Shown here: one piece after another, positions 22,707 to 34,967 of the stretch
Numbering within the stretch: position 1 is the stretch's first letter
Layout: each line of letters begins with the position of its first letter
DNA from: Dinochytrium kinnereticum
Taxonomy: Eukaryota; Chytridiomycota; Chytridiomycetes; Chytridiales; Chytridiaceae
Length of the DNA: 64,000 nucleotides
Assembly: GCA_027604005.1 (NCBI GenBank)
Contig: JADGJT010000070.1
Span: 1-64,000, forward strand
Direction: 5' to 3'
The notes under the pieces: generated by a model
The model's database searches: none
Seen by the model: the letters and a program-made list of their open reading frames with translations, nothing else
Told to the model about the DNA's origin: nothing
Made by a program: the position numbers and the translations under genes

Positions 22707-25700
22707 ATGGCTGACCGCGTTCGTCCCTACCAAGGCGTCAGCGACGCTCTGGCGCAAGCGCAGTTTGCCGAGCGAAAGTGGGTGTGGGTGGCGGACAAGG
22801 AAGAAGGATTCACCGCCGGTTGGATCACCAAGGAGGATGGCGACCAGGTCACCGTCGAGTTCTCCAACAACACGGTGAGCCAGTCCCCTTGTCCCTCACG
22901 CCTTCTAACCATCCAAGCAGAAGAAATCACTGCACATAAACGACACCGAGAAGATGAACCCGCCGAAGTTTGATAAGGCTGAGGACATGGCTGATCTCAC
23001 CTACCTGAACGAGGCCTCCGTCATTCACAACCTTAGACTCCGATATCTATCGAACCTGATATATGTTTGTGGCTGGTGACAACCCATCAACCTTTAACCA
23101 CTCCTTCCCCCTACCACCCCAACCACCTTTAGACCTACTCCGGCCTCTTCTTGGTCACCGTAAACCCGTACAAGCGACTGCCCATCTACACAGATGAGGT
23201 TGTAAAGGCTTACAGGGGCAAGAAGCGGAATGAGACTGCTCCCGTAAGGATTGGGCCCTGGTGTCTCCCAGCCATCTAACCTTCTCCTCCAGCACATTTT
23301 TGCTATCGCAGATGCCGCATACCATGACATGGTACAGGACAAGGAGAACCAGTCTATCCTTATCACGTAACACCGTTTTGCTCATGGAGATTCACGCTAA
23401 AATGTTTAAATAGAGGCGAGTCTGGCGCCGGAAAGACCGAAAACACTAAAAAGGTCATTCAATACCTGGCCTCTGTTGCTACTTCAAGCGAAAAGGGCAA
23501 GCTTGGAACACTGGAGCAACAAATTCTTCAGGCAAACCCCATTCTTGAGTCATTCGGAAACGCTCAGACCATTCGTAACAATAACTCTTCTCGTTTCGTA
23601 CGTTTCTCCCGTCATTTTTTTATGGTGTAATTTATGTTTTTGCTCCTGTTTTTAGGGGAAATTCATTCGCCTCGAGTTTAACCCTTCTGGCCAAATCTGT
23701 GGTGCCAATATTGAGCGATACCTGTTGGAAAAGTCAAGAGTCACCCACCAAACTGCTAAGGAAAGAACCTATCACATCTTTTACCAGCTTTTAAAGGGAG
23801 CGTCGCCTGAAATGAGAGGTATTCCTGTTTAAACCTGAAGATAGTTTAATTTTCAAAGCCAAGCTCCTCCTTGACGGTGGACTCAACGATTACAACTTCA
23901 TCAAGAACTCGAGAAAGGAAATCGAGGGTGTTGATGACGCCGCTGACTTCCGGCTCCTCCAGGTATTTCCACGGGATTAATCATTATTGTCAAAGAAATA
24001 ACAGTATCTCTGAAAAGGAATCATTTGGCATTATGAAACTCTCTAGCGACGATCAAATGGAGCTCTTCAAAATTATTGCCGCCGTTTTACATCTCGGAAA
24101 TATCCAGGTCTCCGGTGACCGTGACGACCAAGCCCATCTCACAGAAGTTGGCCAATCGGTCTGCGAAAAAGTTTGCCACGTTCTTGGCATCCCCGTTGCA
24201 GAGTTTGCAAAGAGTTTGTTGAAACCAAAGATAAAGGCTGGACGAGACTGGGTGACGCAGTCGCGTAACCCTGAGCAAGTTCAGTACTCGGTTGAGGCTT
24301 TGGCTAGAACTTTGTATGAGAGGATGTTTGGGAGACTGGTGGATAGAATTAATGAGACACTCTATGTTCCGAGCTCGAAGTCGATGTTTATCGGAGTGCT
24401 TGATATCGCTGGTTTCGAAATCTTTGAGGTGAGAGCCTTCAAATATATAGTTGTTGGGTTCTGGAAATATTAACTCAATCTACTATTCAGAAAAATAGCT
24501 TTGAACAGCTCTGTATCAACTATACCAATGAAAAACTTCAGCAATTCTTCAACCATCACATGTTTATCATTGAGCAAGAAGAGTACAGAAAGGAAGGTAT
24601 CGAGTGGAAATTTATCGACTTTGGTCTTGACCTTCAACCTACCATCGATCTTATTGAAAAGACATCGGTAAGCACAAAAACTTTGATTGCAAACTAAAAG
24701 CCTCCTATAGCCAATCGGTATCCTTTCCTGCCTTGACGAAGAATGTGTTATGCCGAAAGCATCAGACAAAACCTTCATTGAAAAGCTCAACGGCCTCTGG
24801 AAGGGGAAGTCCAGCAAGTATGAGGTTCCGCGCTTCAACACTGGTTTCATGATCGAGCATTACGCCGGCAAAGTTGAATATGACACTCTAGGATGGCTTG
24901 ATAAGAACAAAGACCCTCTGAACGAGAACATTACTCGTCTCCTGGCTTACTCTACCGAGAAAGTTGTCGCCAACCTCTTTGCTGACTATGCTGGAGAGCA
25001 GGAAGAGGCTGGCGGAAAAGGAAGGGGGATTACCAAGAAGGGTGCTTTCCGAACCGTCGCTCAACGTCACAAGGAGCAACTTAACTCGCTCATGTCTCAG
25101 TTGTATTCAACTGAGCCTCACTTTGTTCGTTGCATTATTCCGAATGAGGAAAAGAGGCCGGGGAAGTTCCAGGTGAACCAGGTTCTTGAACAGCTTCGAT
25201 GCAATGGTGTACTTGAGGGAATTAGGATCTGCAGGGCTGGGTTCCCCAATAGACTCACCTTTATGGACTTCCGTCAGCGCTATGAGGTTTTGGCTCCTGG
25301 CGTTATTCCTAAGGGTTTCATGGATGGACGTAGTGGCGCGCAGCTTTTATTAGAGAGTCTCGCTCTTGATAAAAATCAATACCGTGTTGGAACAAGCAAA
25401 GTGTTTTTCCGCTCTGGAGTGGTAAGTCTGCCAACTATTTGTTGTCCCAGCCATTATGCAATTACATATCATAGGTCTAATAGTTTTTCTGTAGCTGGCC
25501 CAATTGGAAGAGCTCCGAGACGTCAAATTGGCTCAAATTGTAATCAAGATCCAGGCCATTGCTCGCGGCTACCTTGCTCGCAAGCACTACAAAAAACGTC
25601 TTGACCAATTCCGCGCCATACGCATCATCCAAAAGAACGCCCGAATTTACGTCACCCTTCGAGAATGGAGCTGGTGGAAGCTCTACACCAAGGTCAAGCC

Positions 25701-28700
25701 TCTTCTGAACGTCACTCGCACAGATGAGGAGCTCCGTAAGCATGAGGAACTTGCTAGGGAGTGGGAGGAAAAGGCTAAGAAGGAAACGGAAGAGAGGGCT
25801 AAGCTCGAGTCTTTAAGGTCCGCACTTGAGGTTGAGAAGAAGAGGATTGAGGATCTGCTTATCCAGGAGAAGAATGCTGCGGCTTATCAGGCTGAATTGC
25901 TTAGTAGAACTCAGAAGCGAGAGGTAGACCTTAGTGAGCAATTGGGGGCTCTTTCAAGTGAGCTTGAGGCGAAGGAGGTCGAATACGATAATATCATGAA
26001 GACCAAAAAACGCCTTGAGGCCGACCTTAAAAGCGTTCAAGAGTCCTTCTCACTCGAGAAAGCCAACAGTGAAAAAATTGAGAAAGAAAAGTTGGCTCGT
26101 GAGCAGAAGATTCGCGAGCTCGAGGACGACCTTCGTAGAGAAACAGAAAGTTATCAACGTATCGACCATGAGAAAAAGAACCTAGAGAACCAGCTTCAAG
26201 ATATGCAACGAAACTTCGACTCGGCTAGTGACCAAGTAACAGACGTGCTCCGCACCCAAGCCAAGCTGAAGGCGACCATCACTGAGCTGGAGCAAAAGCT
26301 CGAGAATGAGACGATCGAGAATAAACGCATCGACGGTCAGCGACAGGCGTTTGAGAACGAGTGCGGCAAGCTCAACGCTTCGCTTTCAGAACTCGCGAAA
26401 GCTCGTGGGGAGCTTGAAGTAGCTCTTAAGAGGAAGGAGAGCGAATTGGCTTCCGTAAATGATAGGCTGAAGCAAGAGACCGCTGAGAAGGAGGGAATTG
26501 AGAAGCAACGTAGGGAAGGACAGTTGCAACTTAACGCCACCAAGGGGGACCTTGAGAATGAGAGGATTGAAAAGGAGCGGCTTCAGAAGGCAAAGAAGAA
26601 GCTAGAAGAGGAGCTTGAAGCTATTTCACGGTTGGCTGAAGAAAAGACTTCGGAGGAAAGCAAGCAGGGAGAGCTTCGTAGAATGAGAGAGGCAGAGTTA
26701 AATGACCTTAAGGCCCAGCTGGCCACCGCTTTAAGCGATGCTGAAATTCAAAGAAAGTCACTTGGCTTGGCGATCGATAAAGTCAAGGTTGAGCTCGATA
26801 CTGTCCGCGGGGAACTCATCAGTAGCACTAAAGCCAAAGCAAATGTTGAGCGCCAGGTCGAAGACCTTAAGAGTGAGATTGAAAGAATCGAGGAAGCTCG
26901 CAACCGCTCCGAGAAAGCGAAAAAGCAGGCTGAAGTCGACCTTTCTAGCTCACGCTCACGAGTTGAAGAACTTGAGACCACTCTAGCTGAACTTAAGATT
27001 GTAAAGGAGGCTTTGGAGGTTAAAGTCACTTCTCTCGGATCAAAGCTGGAGGAGAGTGAGGCGAATGCTTCTCGATTTGAACGTGAGAAGCAGGCGCTTG
27101 CTCGACAAGTAGACACCCTTCGAGATGAAGTTGAGGAGGAGGTTAAGAAGTCTTCCAACCTCGAATCTCAGCGAAAGAAGCTTATGACTGAGATCAGTGA
27201 CCTGCAGGCTCGCATTGATGAAGACGAGAACCAGAGAGCTGACCTTGGGAAACGACTGACACTGAAGACTCAGGAACTTGAGTCTCTTAAAGACAAGTAC
27301 GCCAAGGACGCCAGTGCAAAGTCCTCCGATTTCGACGAGTACAAAAAGAAGATTGAAAAGGAGGTTGCTGAGCTCCGTGAACGGTGTGACGACAATGAGA
27401 GGAACACTGTTAATTACGAGAAGACGAAAAACCGACTCGTAGCGGAGGTTGAGGACCTCAAACTCGAACTTGAGAGAGAGCACAATGCCGCCCGCAACGC
27501 CGAAAAGCTTCTCAAAAATCAGGAAGTTCAGCTTTCATCGGTCAATACTGCACTTGAATCTGAGAGGCGACAAAAGGAAACGGCGGAAAGCTCCGCCAGA
27601 CGTCTTCAGTCGAACATTGACTCGCTCACCCTTGAACTGGAGGAGAAGGCTAACCAGCTTGTCAACACTCAAAAAATCAAGGGAGACCTAGAGGCTGAGC
27701 TCAAAGCCTTAATTGGAGAGATTGGTGACAGTGGTCGAAACGTTCACGAACTTGAGAAAAGTAAGCGACGTCTTGAGCTTCGGATTGAAGAGCTTGAACG
27801 CCAAGTCACTGATGAGGAGATTGCGCGCCGAAAAGCTGAGGAAGGCAAGCTCGCCTCTGAAAATCAGTTAACAGATCTCCGCAGAAAGTTTGATATCGAA
27901 CTCTCTGCCAAGGACTCGCTTGTTGATGAGACAAGACGTATGCTGATGAAGGAGGTGAACTCTCTTGGGGAGCAGCTTGACGAGGTCACACTTTTGAAGA
28001 ACGATGCTTTGAAGCAGAAAAAGAAGTTGGAGGATGTTGTCGAGAGCCTCAGCTCCAAGGCTGAGAACACCGCAAAGGGCCAGTCGGACCTCGAGAAAGC
28101 CAAAAAGAAAGCCGAAGCCACTGTTAAGGAGCTCCAGGCCAAACTTGAAGAGGAGGAGAAGGCTCGGAAAAATGCTGAAGAATCAGCAGAACGCCATGAA
28201 AGGCGAGCCAACTCCCTTCAGTCCGATGTCGAGCGCCTTGAAGTCTCAACGGAAAATCTTGACCGCACCAGGCGGCAGCTTGAGAAGAAGGTGGATGAAT
28301 TGAGCTCCGAACTGTCTGGTGGAGATGACTCAAAGTCAAGTCTTGCGGAGGCGAAGAAACGGCTTGAAAAGGAGAAGGCGGATCTCTTGTCTCGCCTTGA
28401 GGAAGAGCAAGAGGCGAGAATGAACCTTGAGATGGCAAAGTTGTCTGGCGCAAACGAGCTTGAGCTCCGAAACAAGGCTAGAGAGGACCTTGAGATCAAG
28501 ATTGAGAAGCTTGAAGAATCTCGCAGGGCTCTCCTTGCCGCTCAGAGACTCTCCTCTCAGGAGCTTGACGATCGCGCTAAAGATATCGCAAACCTCGAGA
28601 AGCAGAGAAAGCTTCTGCAGGCTGAGATTGACGATCTCAAGGCCGGTTTAGAGGCTGAGGTTGCTGCAAAGTGCGAGGAGGCTGCCGCGAGGAGGAAGCT

Positions 28701-30204
28701 TGCAGGGGAGGTTCAAGACCTGCAAATCAAACTGGACGCGGAGGTTTCGAAGGCAAATGACGCTGTTGACAATGCCAGTATTTACCGCGTCAAGGCTGAC
28801 TCCTTGATGAATAAGTTAGAGGCCGCCGAGATTGCTAAGATCAAGGCTGAGAAGAACGAGTCTACTCTGCGGATTCAAAATAAGGAGCTTGAGGAGGCTG
28901 TTGCTGAGGCTTCTAACGAGAGGAAAAACGCTGAGGATCGTGTTAAGGGTCTTGAACAACGCGCTCTTGAGCTTCAAGAGAAACAGGAGGAAGATGGGCT
29001 TGAGATTTCTGATCTTCAAAATGTGAAGAGGAAACTTCAGGAAGATCTTCAGCAGCTTCATGAAAGAATTAAGCGCGACAACGAGGATAGGGAAAGCCTT
29101 GTCGAGCAGACAAGAAGGAAGTACCAAAAGGAGATCAAGGAACTCATCTCGGAGATACAGATTGAGAAGGGCAACGTTATGAAGTTGAAGGAGCTTAACA
29201 AGGAGCTTGAAGGCGAAACTGAAGGACTCTCCAACCGCGTCGAGGCAGAGATGCGAAATTCGGCCCACTGGAAAAAGGAAAAAGAAAAGCTCGACAGCAA
29301 GGTCGAGGACCTCACCAAAGCCTACACCGAGGCGATCGACGGCCACGAAGACCTCCAAAGCCAGATCACAAGCCTTCTCGGACAAATCCGAGACCTTAAA
29401 TCTCATCTCGAAGATTCCGAAGCCCAACGCACGCTCCTTGAAAAGTCCAAAAAGACCCTCGAATCTCGGTTGGATGAGATTGGGGAGCAGTACCAGGACG
29501 CTGATCGCGCCCGTGCTGATCTCTTTAAATCCGTTCACGCGCTTGATCAAAAGACCACCGAATTAAGGGATAGTCTTGAGGATTACCAGGACCAAGCTAG
29601 GATTGCTCGTGAGAAGCTTCGCCGGGCTGAGCAAAACGCGACCGATGCGGTGGGTGAGCTTGCCAAAGAGAAGGATCGAAGCATTGAGCTTGAGAAGAGT
29701 AAGATTGCGCTTGAGAAGCAAGTCAAGGAGTTGAACTCACGTGTTCTTGATCTTGAGGCAGTTGTCCTTCAAACCTCCAACGGGGCTTCCAAGCGCCTTG
29801 AAGCGCGTGTTGAAGAGCTTGCTCAACAGCTTGATGCAGAGGTGAAAGAGAAGGTTGAGATTCAGAAGAATGCACGGAAGACGGAAAGGATTATTCGAGA
29901 ATTGCAGTTCCAGGTTGGGGAGAAGGATAAGCAGAAGCAAAGGTTTGAGGAGGAGGTTGAAAAGATGGATCAGAAGTTAAAGAGGATGAAGATCCAGATT
30001 GAGGAGTTAGAGACTTCTGAGAGTAACTTGCAGCTGTCGAAGAGAAGAGCTGAGAGGGAGAGCAGTGAGTACAGAGAGAGGTCTTTAAGGTGAGCTTTTT
30101 ATAATTTTTTCATCTATCCTTCATCAACATGGACTAAATTTCATTTCATTAGGTTCGAGAAAGAGGTTGAGAAACTCAAGACCAGAATCGAGCGAGGAAT
30201 TTAA
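22707..30204 (+). CDS. Conventional (class II) myosin heavy chain
   Basis: Motor protein of the actomyosin system, expected in the contractile ring and cortex. ATG 22707-22709; stop TAA 30202-30204. The product is about 2,150 residues. An SH3-like N-terminus ([16 protein letters not shown]) precedes the motor, with P-loop [13 protein letters not shown], switch [16 protein letters not shown], switch [11 protein letters not shown] and an actin-binding [10 protein letters not shown]. The converter leads to one clear IQ motif ([20 protein letters not shown]) and an imperfect second, then a proline and about 1,400 residues of continuous heptad coiled coil, the mark of class II. The head is split by about eleven short introns, whereas the neck and tail sit in one exon (about 25496-30091). 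A last exon (30153-30204) adds [16 protein letters not shown]. Light-chain and filament-forming roles follow from family knowledge. A decayed second copy of the 3' end follows. Confidence 0.97.
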
Positions 30205-30735
30205 AAAAACCCCTCGCCAACAGCAACGAAGTGCCTTCAGGTCCCCAGTTACATTTCATACTATTATTCTGTTTTGATTGAGAGAGATGAAAAAAATACT
30301 TCAGTTGCCCTTTTTTTTGTTTCGCTACTTTCGTGCTCTGAGCCATATCATTTTGTTAAATTACCATGTTTTAACCTAAAGCTCACTGTTTTTGGAATAA
30401 ACAAATGTTTTATATTTATGTCACAGCATAGTTAGTCGGCATGCTTAAATCGACCAAAATTCCTATCTTCAGATTCGAGAATGGGTTGAGAAAATTTCAT
30501 CCCCCAACACCCCCAACAACAACAACGACAATAACCAAGTGCCTTCAACTCCCCAGTTACATTTCATAATTATTATTCTATTTTCATTGCTTTGCTCACT
30601 TTTTTGTTTCGCTATTTTCGTGCGTTAGGCCAAGTCATTTGTGCATGGACCCTGACGTTAAACCCGAAGCTCCCCATTCTTCGAATAAAAAGGTGCTTTA
30701 TATTATTATCGATGAGAGTAGGCCAGCAGCATGCT
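30153..30735 (+). repeat. Tandem duplicate of myosin last exon and 3' UTR
   Basis: The real last exon and 3' UTR (about 30153-30455) are matched in order by 30466-30735. Shared blocks include TTCGAGAA..GGTTGAGAAA at the exon start, AAGTGCCTTCA, CCCCAGTTACATTTCATA, TTATTCT.TTTT.ATTG, TTTTTTGTTTCGCTA, TTTTCGTGC, GAATAAA, and a GCATGCTT end. The second copy lacks the coding frame of the first and differs by many substitutions, so it is an old local duplication that has decayed. Both copies keep an AATAAA signal (near 30395 and 30684). Confidence 0.85.
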
Positions 30736-31140
30736 TCAAAAACATAGTTAAAATATTCAAGTTATTGTACCCCGAAAACCAAGGCAATGTCATCAGTTGT
30801 TTTTAGCCATTTGGCAGAGGAGACTAGTGGGATGTTCAAAAGTATGAAGTCAGTCGATATTTAATTGAATTAAGGTGGAGGCTGGGAATAATATTTTTTT
30901 AAAAAAAAGGGGTAATCGAACAAAAAGGAGGAAGAGGAAAACAAAAAAAAAACAGCTATTATAGAATAGATTTGAAAAGGACAAACTGTGGTAGCCCGAA
31001 AAAAACAAAAGAGAAACAAAACAAAAAAACCTAAGCGGCATTGACAAAAACAAAGCAAAAAAAAAAAAAAAGGAAGAGGTTATAGCTGAGCAAGACAAAT
31101 CAATCAGAATACGAGGAACTGTATTCCTCCGAATCCCCCG
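30736..31140. other. Convergent intergenic region, myosin / HSF
   Basis: About 400 bp, A-rich on the plus strand with poly-A runs near 30945 and 31060. It carries the 3' UTR of the minus-strand HSF gene. No coding or RNA feature seen. Confidence 0.5.
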
Positions 31141-32927
31141 CTAAACCCCCCTAAACAAATCATACTCATCCCCTTGCCCAACCCCTTCAGGCTTAACCTG
31201 CATCACCGCCCCTCCACCCTTACTCTGTAACCCCTGCTGCATCAAATCCATCGCTAATGAATCCACTATACCATCCTTCGAAGCCCCTTGCAGCCCCTGC
31301 CCTGCCCCCGCATACGCAAGCGAAGAGCCACTCATCCCCGTCAACGAGTTAAACAAAGCGTCTGAGGACAGATCCTTTCCAGCGTAATTTTGAAAGTCGG
31401 TTGAGGTGGGCATGAGCAGGCGGGGGTCTGATGGGTCGGTGGGGGTCGGGTTTATCAAGTACGTGCTTGAACCGATGGTTAGGTCTGTCGGGGGCAGAGT
31501 ACCGTAGATGGAGGGGGGAGTTTGTTGTTGTTGTTGTTGTTGCTGTAGTTGTTGCTGCTGCTGCTGGGGGATTTGTTGTTGAAGTAGTTGTTGTTGTTGC
31601 TGCTGCTGTTGTTGTTGTTGGCGTTGGTCGTAGTATTCGAAGGTTAGTTCGGGTGGGAGATCTGTGTGGTGGTGATTAACGTTTTTGGTCATCAAAGCTA
31701 ACTTCAAAAAAAAAAAAAGAAGTCTGGCATGAGACGTGCAAAAAAGCAACACCCACATTGCTGCTGATGATGCTGCTTCATAAACTCCATCATATTTTTC
31801 ATCATCATCTGCTGAATCTGCTGTTTTCGTTGACTCTCATTCAGCTGTCTCAGCACCTGAGTGAGGGTGTCATGGAGCGTCGAGATCTGTTGCACCATCT
31901 CAGCCTGCTGCATCTGCATAGTTTGAATCTGAACTTGAATGTCCCCTGTTTCCCTTCTCAACGCTTCAGATTCCATCGGTTTCCTTTTGATCTCATCCAG
32001 CAGGTCTGGTCGGTCTCTCAGGAACTTTGAATGAGAAAACTCCCATACTTGGTTTTCGGCGAGGGTACGACTGCCTCGTGGGGATTTGTTGACTTTGTGG
32101 AAGCCTGCGAAATGAGTGGTTTAGACTTGGACTTTGCCTAGGATCTGTAGAGGCTATGCTGTGAGCCACTCACCATACATGTTCAGCTGCCTAACAAAAC
32201 TTGAGAAGTTGTTGTGCTTAAAGTCTGGTAGGAATGATCAGTCTGACGAAGTCATCGTGGTTGAAAAACACTCACGTTTTGGAAGCACCTCCCGAGAAAA
32301 CTCCAACACATTGCATACAATGAAGGACGTGCCAGAGTAATTCCAACTTATTAAATGCTGATAGACCTTGTCGACAACCATGCTACAGTGATATGTGAGC
32401 TTCGATCTTGTCACAACGCGACCGTCCTTCCAAAACTTACCCATGGAGCTTGTGAACAAACTATTTCAATCGAAAAGCGAGAAAAACGGCAAAGCCGGCA
32501 AAAATAGAGCCACATCAGTTGTCGATCAAGGGCGCCGATGATGCCCAGATTCCCGAACAACCCCCACAAAAACCAACAACGCAAACGTTTAAAAAATAAA
32601 GTGTAAAAAAAAAAACAAGCCACGCACATTTGTCCAGACAGTCCCATTGTTCGCCTTTGACGACGGGCTGTGCGGGCCAACCCTTGGACTCGCAATGGGG
32701 GAAGAGATGGGGCTCATCTGCGGACTTAGAGCGGCGGAGGCGGGTGACAGGAAAGCGGGATTCGACGGGCTCATTAGCCCGGCATGCATGAGGCCCATGG
32801 CCGAAGCGGCGGCGTTGACCCCCGTGGGCATGATGGCGGACGTGCTGGGGCTCCCGTGGATGCGGGCGCTGATGGGAGCCGTCGCCGGGGACCCCGCCAT
32901 CTTCATGTGCTGCTGCTGATGCTGCAT
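31141..32927 (-). CDS. HSF1: Heat-shock transcription factor
   Basis: HSF trimers bind GAA/TTC repeats and drive the heat-shock response in the nucleus. Start ATG 32925-32927, stop TAG 31141-31143, about seven exons, roughly 480 residues. A Ser/Pro/Ala-rich N-terminal extension of about 90 residues precedes the DNA-binding domain: FVHKLHGMVVDKVYQHLISW, GTSFIVCNVLEFSREVLPK, the recognition helix block HFKHNNFSSFVRQLNMYGFH and VWEFSHSKFLRDRPDLLDEI. The coiled-coil oligomerisation region follows (ETGDIQVQIQTMQMQQAEM ... LTQVLRQLNESQR). The C-terminal activation region has glutamine runs coded by mixed CAA/CAG triplets (about 31530-31625) and DLPPELTFEYYD. The domain reads W-N and C-N where many HSFs have W-S and V-x-D. 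The stretch to the next upstream gene is only 90 bp. Confidence 0.95.
31530..31625. repeat. Poly-glutamine coding trinucleotide tracts in HSF
   Basis: Runs of TTG/CTG triplets (CAA/CAG on the coding strand) code glutamine stretches in the C-terminal part of HSF. The codons are mixed rather than pure, which usually means the protein tract rather than DNA slippage is being kept. Confidence 0.85.
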
Positions 32928-33017
32928 GGGCCGTGAGGGGTGTGAGATTTGGGATGTGAGGCCAGCCAAGGAATTCCAGATTTTTATTTATTTTTGGAGT
33001 TTCTGATTGGGCCGTCG

Positions 33018-34245
33018 TCAACGCCCCTTCCTAAAGAACGGCGACGGCGGCGACTCGGGCGAGACGGGCGAGACGGGCGACACCGGAGACAGCATCGACG
33101 TGGCTGACTTGGGGGTGGGTGGCACTGAGAACGTCGACGCCGTCCGGCCGCGTCCGCCGTGGCCTCCACCCCCGCCTCCGTCGCCTCCCTTGTCATCGCG
33201 GCCTCCAGCGTGGCCGTTCTTGAGGTACTCGTCGATGAGGTTGCGATCATCCTGAAAGTCAATGTCGCCAAACAATCCATGGTACTTGCTTAGTATTTCA
33301 AGGGATCTCGCATGGTAGGATATCTCGGACCTGCAACATTTGGGAGAAAGCATGTTAACGCGATGACCTTTTGCAGATGTGGAGGTTCTCACCAGATGAG
33401 CTCGCTCAACGATGTTTTCAGGTCCAATCTTTTTTGATCCTTTTTGAAGATGTATCAATGGTTCATTGAAGGCAGGTGATCGGCCTTACCTCAAATCTCC
33501 TGACCCTCTCCATGAGATTCTCTGTTGCTTCCGAGACATCGTGAGTTGCCGTGATGAGCTCCGTTTGAACTTGGGATATCTTTGGCCGGTTATTTGACTC
33601 CTTTATCATGATCTTATCGAGCTGTTGCTGCTTCTTGTGCTCCCTATCGATGGCCGACTCGCGAGATTTGACCTCATCCTGTGCATTAATTGAGTGGTCA
33701 ACCCAAACGCAGGACGAGGCCTGAGATTAACCCACCCGAAGCTTTTGACAAATCGAAGGATAGGATTTCAGCGGGTAGCCCGAGACGTAGTGTATTCTCT
33801 CAATCATTTTCTCTCTCTCCTTTTCCCTCTCTGATGGTGAGAATGGGTCATCAGATTGGAGCGGTTGAAACAGAAGGGATGTCTCACCCGACAGCATGCT
33901 TGCAAAAGCATCCAGCATGCGCACCATCTCTTGTGAGCCGCCATCCGAGAATGACTTCAGCACGAGAGACATTTTGATGGACTTTTGACGCAGCCGCTCG
34001 TGGTTGCGCAGGTAGCCGTCCAGCACGGCGCGCACCTTGCCGACATCCTTGTCGGTGTCGCGCACAAGCGAGAGGATAGCCTGTGTCTTTCTATCGGAGC
34101 TGGAGGATGGTGCGGAGGGGGGAAATGTGTGTGAGGGGTAAGGGTGATGAGGGCGGTGAAGGGGAGGGATGAGGGGAGGAACGAGGGGCGATGAGGGCGA
34201 GAGTGAGGGCTCACTCACTCACCTCTTTGGCTGCAGGACGTTCAT
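33018..34245 (-). CDS. CIBAR1: CIBAR/FAM92-family BAR-domain protein
   Basis: FAM92 (CIBAR) proteins are BAR-domain membrane-bending proteins that act with Chibby at the ciliary base. Start ATG 34243-34245, stop TGA 33018-33020, five or six exons, about 325 residues. The first exon MNVLQPKS joins to SDRKTQAILSLVRDTDKDVG. The BAR helices follow: VRAVLDGYLRNHERLRQKSI, EMVRMLDAFASMLSGETSLL, ERIHYVSGYPLKSYPSIC, VKSRESAIDREHKKQQQLDK, QTELITATHDVSEATENLME then RVRRFEKDQKRLDLKTSLSE and SEISYHARSLEILSKYHGLF. The order and the final YHARSLEI...IDFQDDRN block match FAM92. The C-terminus is Gly-rich and then a Ser/Pro repeat (SPVSPVSPVSPESPPSP). Chibby itself is not seen in this window. Assignment is by pattern, since BAR helices diverge fast. 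Confidence 0.8.
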
Positions 34246-34257
34246 GGCAAAACAACA

Positions 34258-34258
34258 A

Positions 34259-34289
<31 letters not shown>

Positions 34290-34290
34290 A
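34258..34290. repeat. (AAAT)n microsatellite
   Basis: Eight tandem TAAA units lie just upstream of the CIBAR start codon, in the divergent promoter region with the V-ATPase gene. Confidence 0.9.
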
Positions 34291-34401
34291 GCTGAATTGT
34301 CAAATCTGGCACAGACAGGCCCTGCCACAGCCATGCCTCCTTGCGGTTGAGGGCATGAACAAGAACTGCTGCTGGCAGCACTCCAGCAAACTATTTCACA
34401 T

Positions 34402-34673
34402 CAAGGATATCTCTCATCCACACAGGGATATATCTTTTAATTGCAAGTTTGCAAGGATATCTCTACCTAATTCACACGGGGACATCTCTATTCATGGCAA
34501 GGACATCTCTCATTTACACAAGGACATCTCTCTTTTTATATAACGATATCTCTCATTCACACAGGGACATATCTCTTTTTATTTTTATAGCAAGGATATC
34601 TCTCAGTTACACAGGGATATCCATCTCTTCACATAGCAAGGATATCTCACTTTTAGGGCAAGGATATCTCTCG
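34402..34673. repeat. Degenerate GATATC minisatellite
   Basis: About ten imperfect copies of a CAAGGATATCTCTC core, separated by 10-25 bp spacers often reading ATTCACACAGGGAYAT, fill 270 bp of the 722-bp divergent region between CIBAR and VPH1. The core contains the palindrome GATATC (or GACATC in some copies). It could be a simple minisatellite or a cluster of binding sites. Confidence 0.85.
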
Positions 34674-34967
34674 GAATGAATGCTCATTGTACAGGCATTG
34701 CACTGGGCTCCATCGAATAAATGCGCAAAAGATCTCTAGCCTGCGCACCCCCTCCATCCGCGCGTCGTCGCTCCCTGCTTGTCGTCCTTCCCCTCTGTGA
34801 TCCCTTTGTGAGGAGGAATGGCCATCCATTGCATTGCATTGCAGTCGGTCCCATTCAACCTGAATTGAGAAAATTTCTGTGATTGACAAAAATCTTTTGC
34901 CTTTGATCTCCTTCACTCCTCCCAACCGACGCCTGTGAGGCCATTGCTGGTTGACAAGAGACTCAAG

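Noticed and set aside
26337..29550. Antisense open frames over the myosin tail
   Set aside because: Mirror frames of a Glu/Leu/Lys-rich coiled coil stay open by codon bias; no independent evidence.
30205..30735. A second, independent gene after myosin
   Set aside because: The similarity is to the myosin last exon and UTR only, and the copy has no open frame.
34402..34673. CRISPR array
   Set aside because: Repeats are imperfect, spacers are short and alike, and the genome is eukaryotic.
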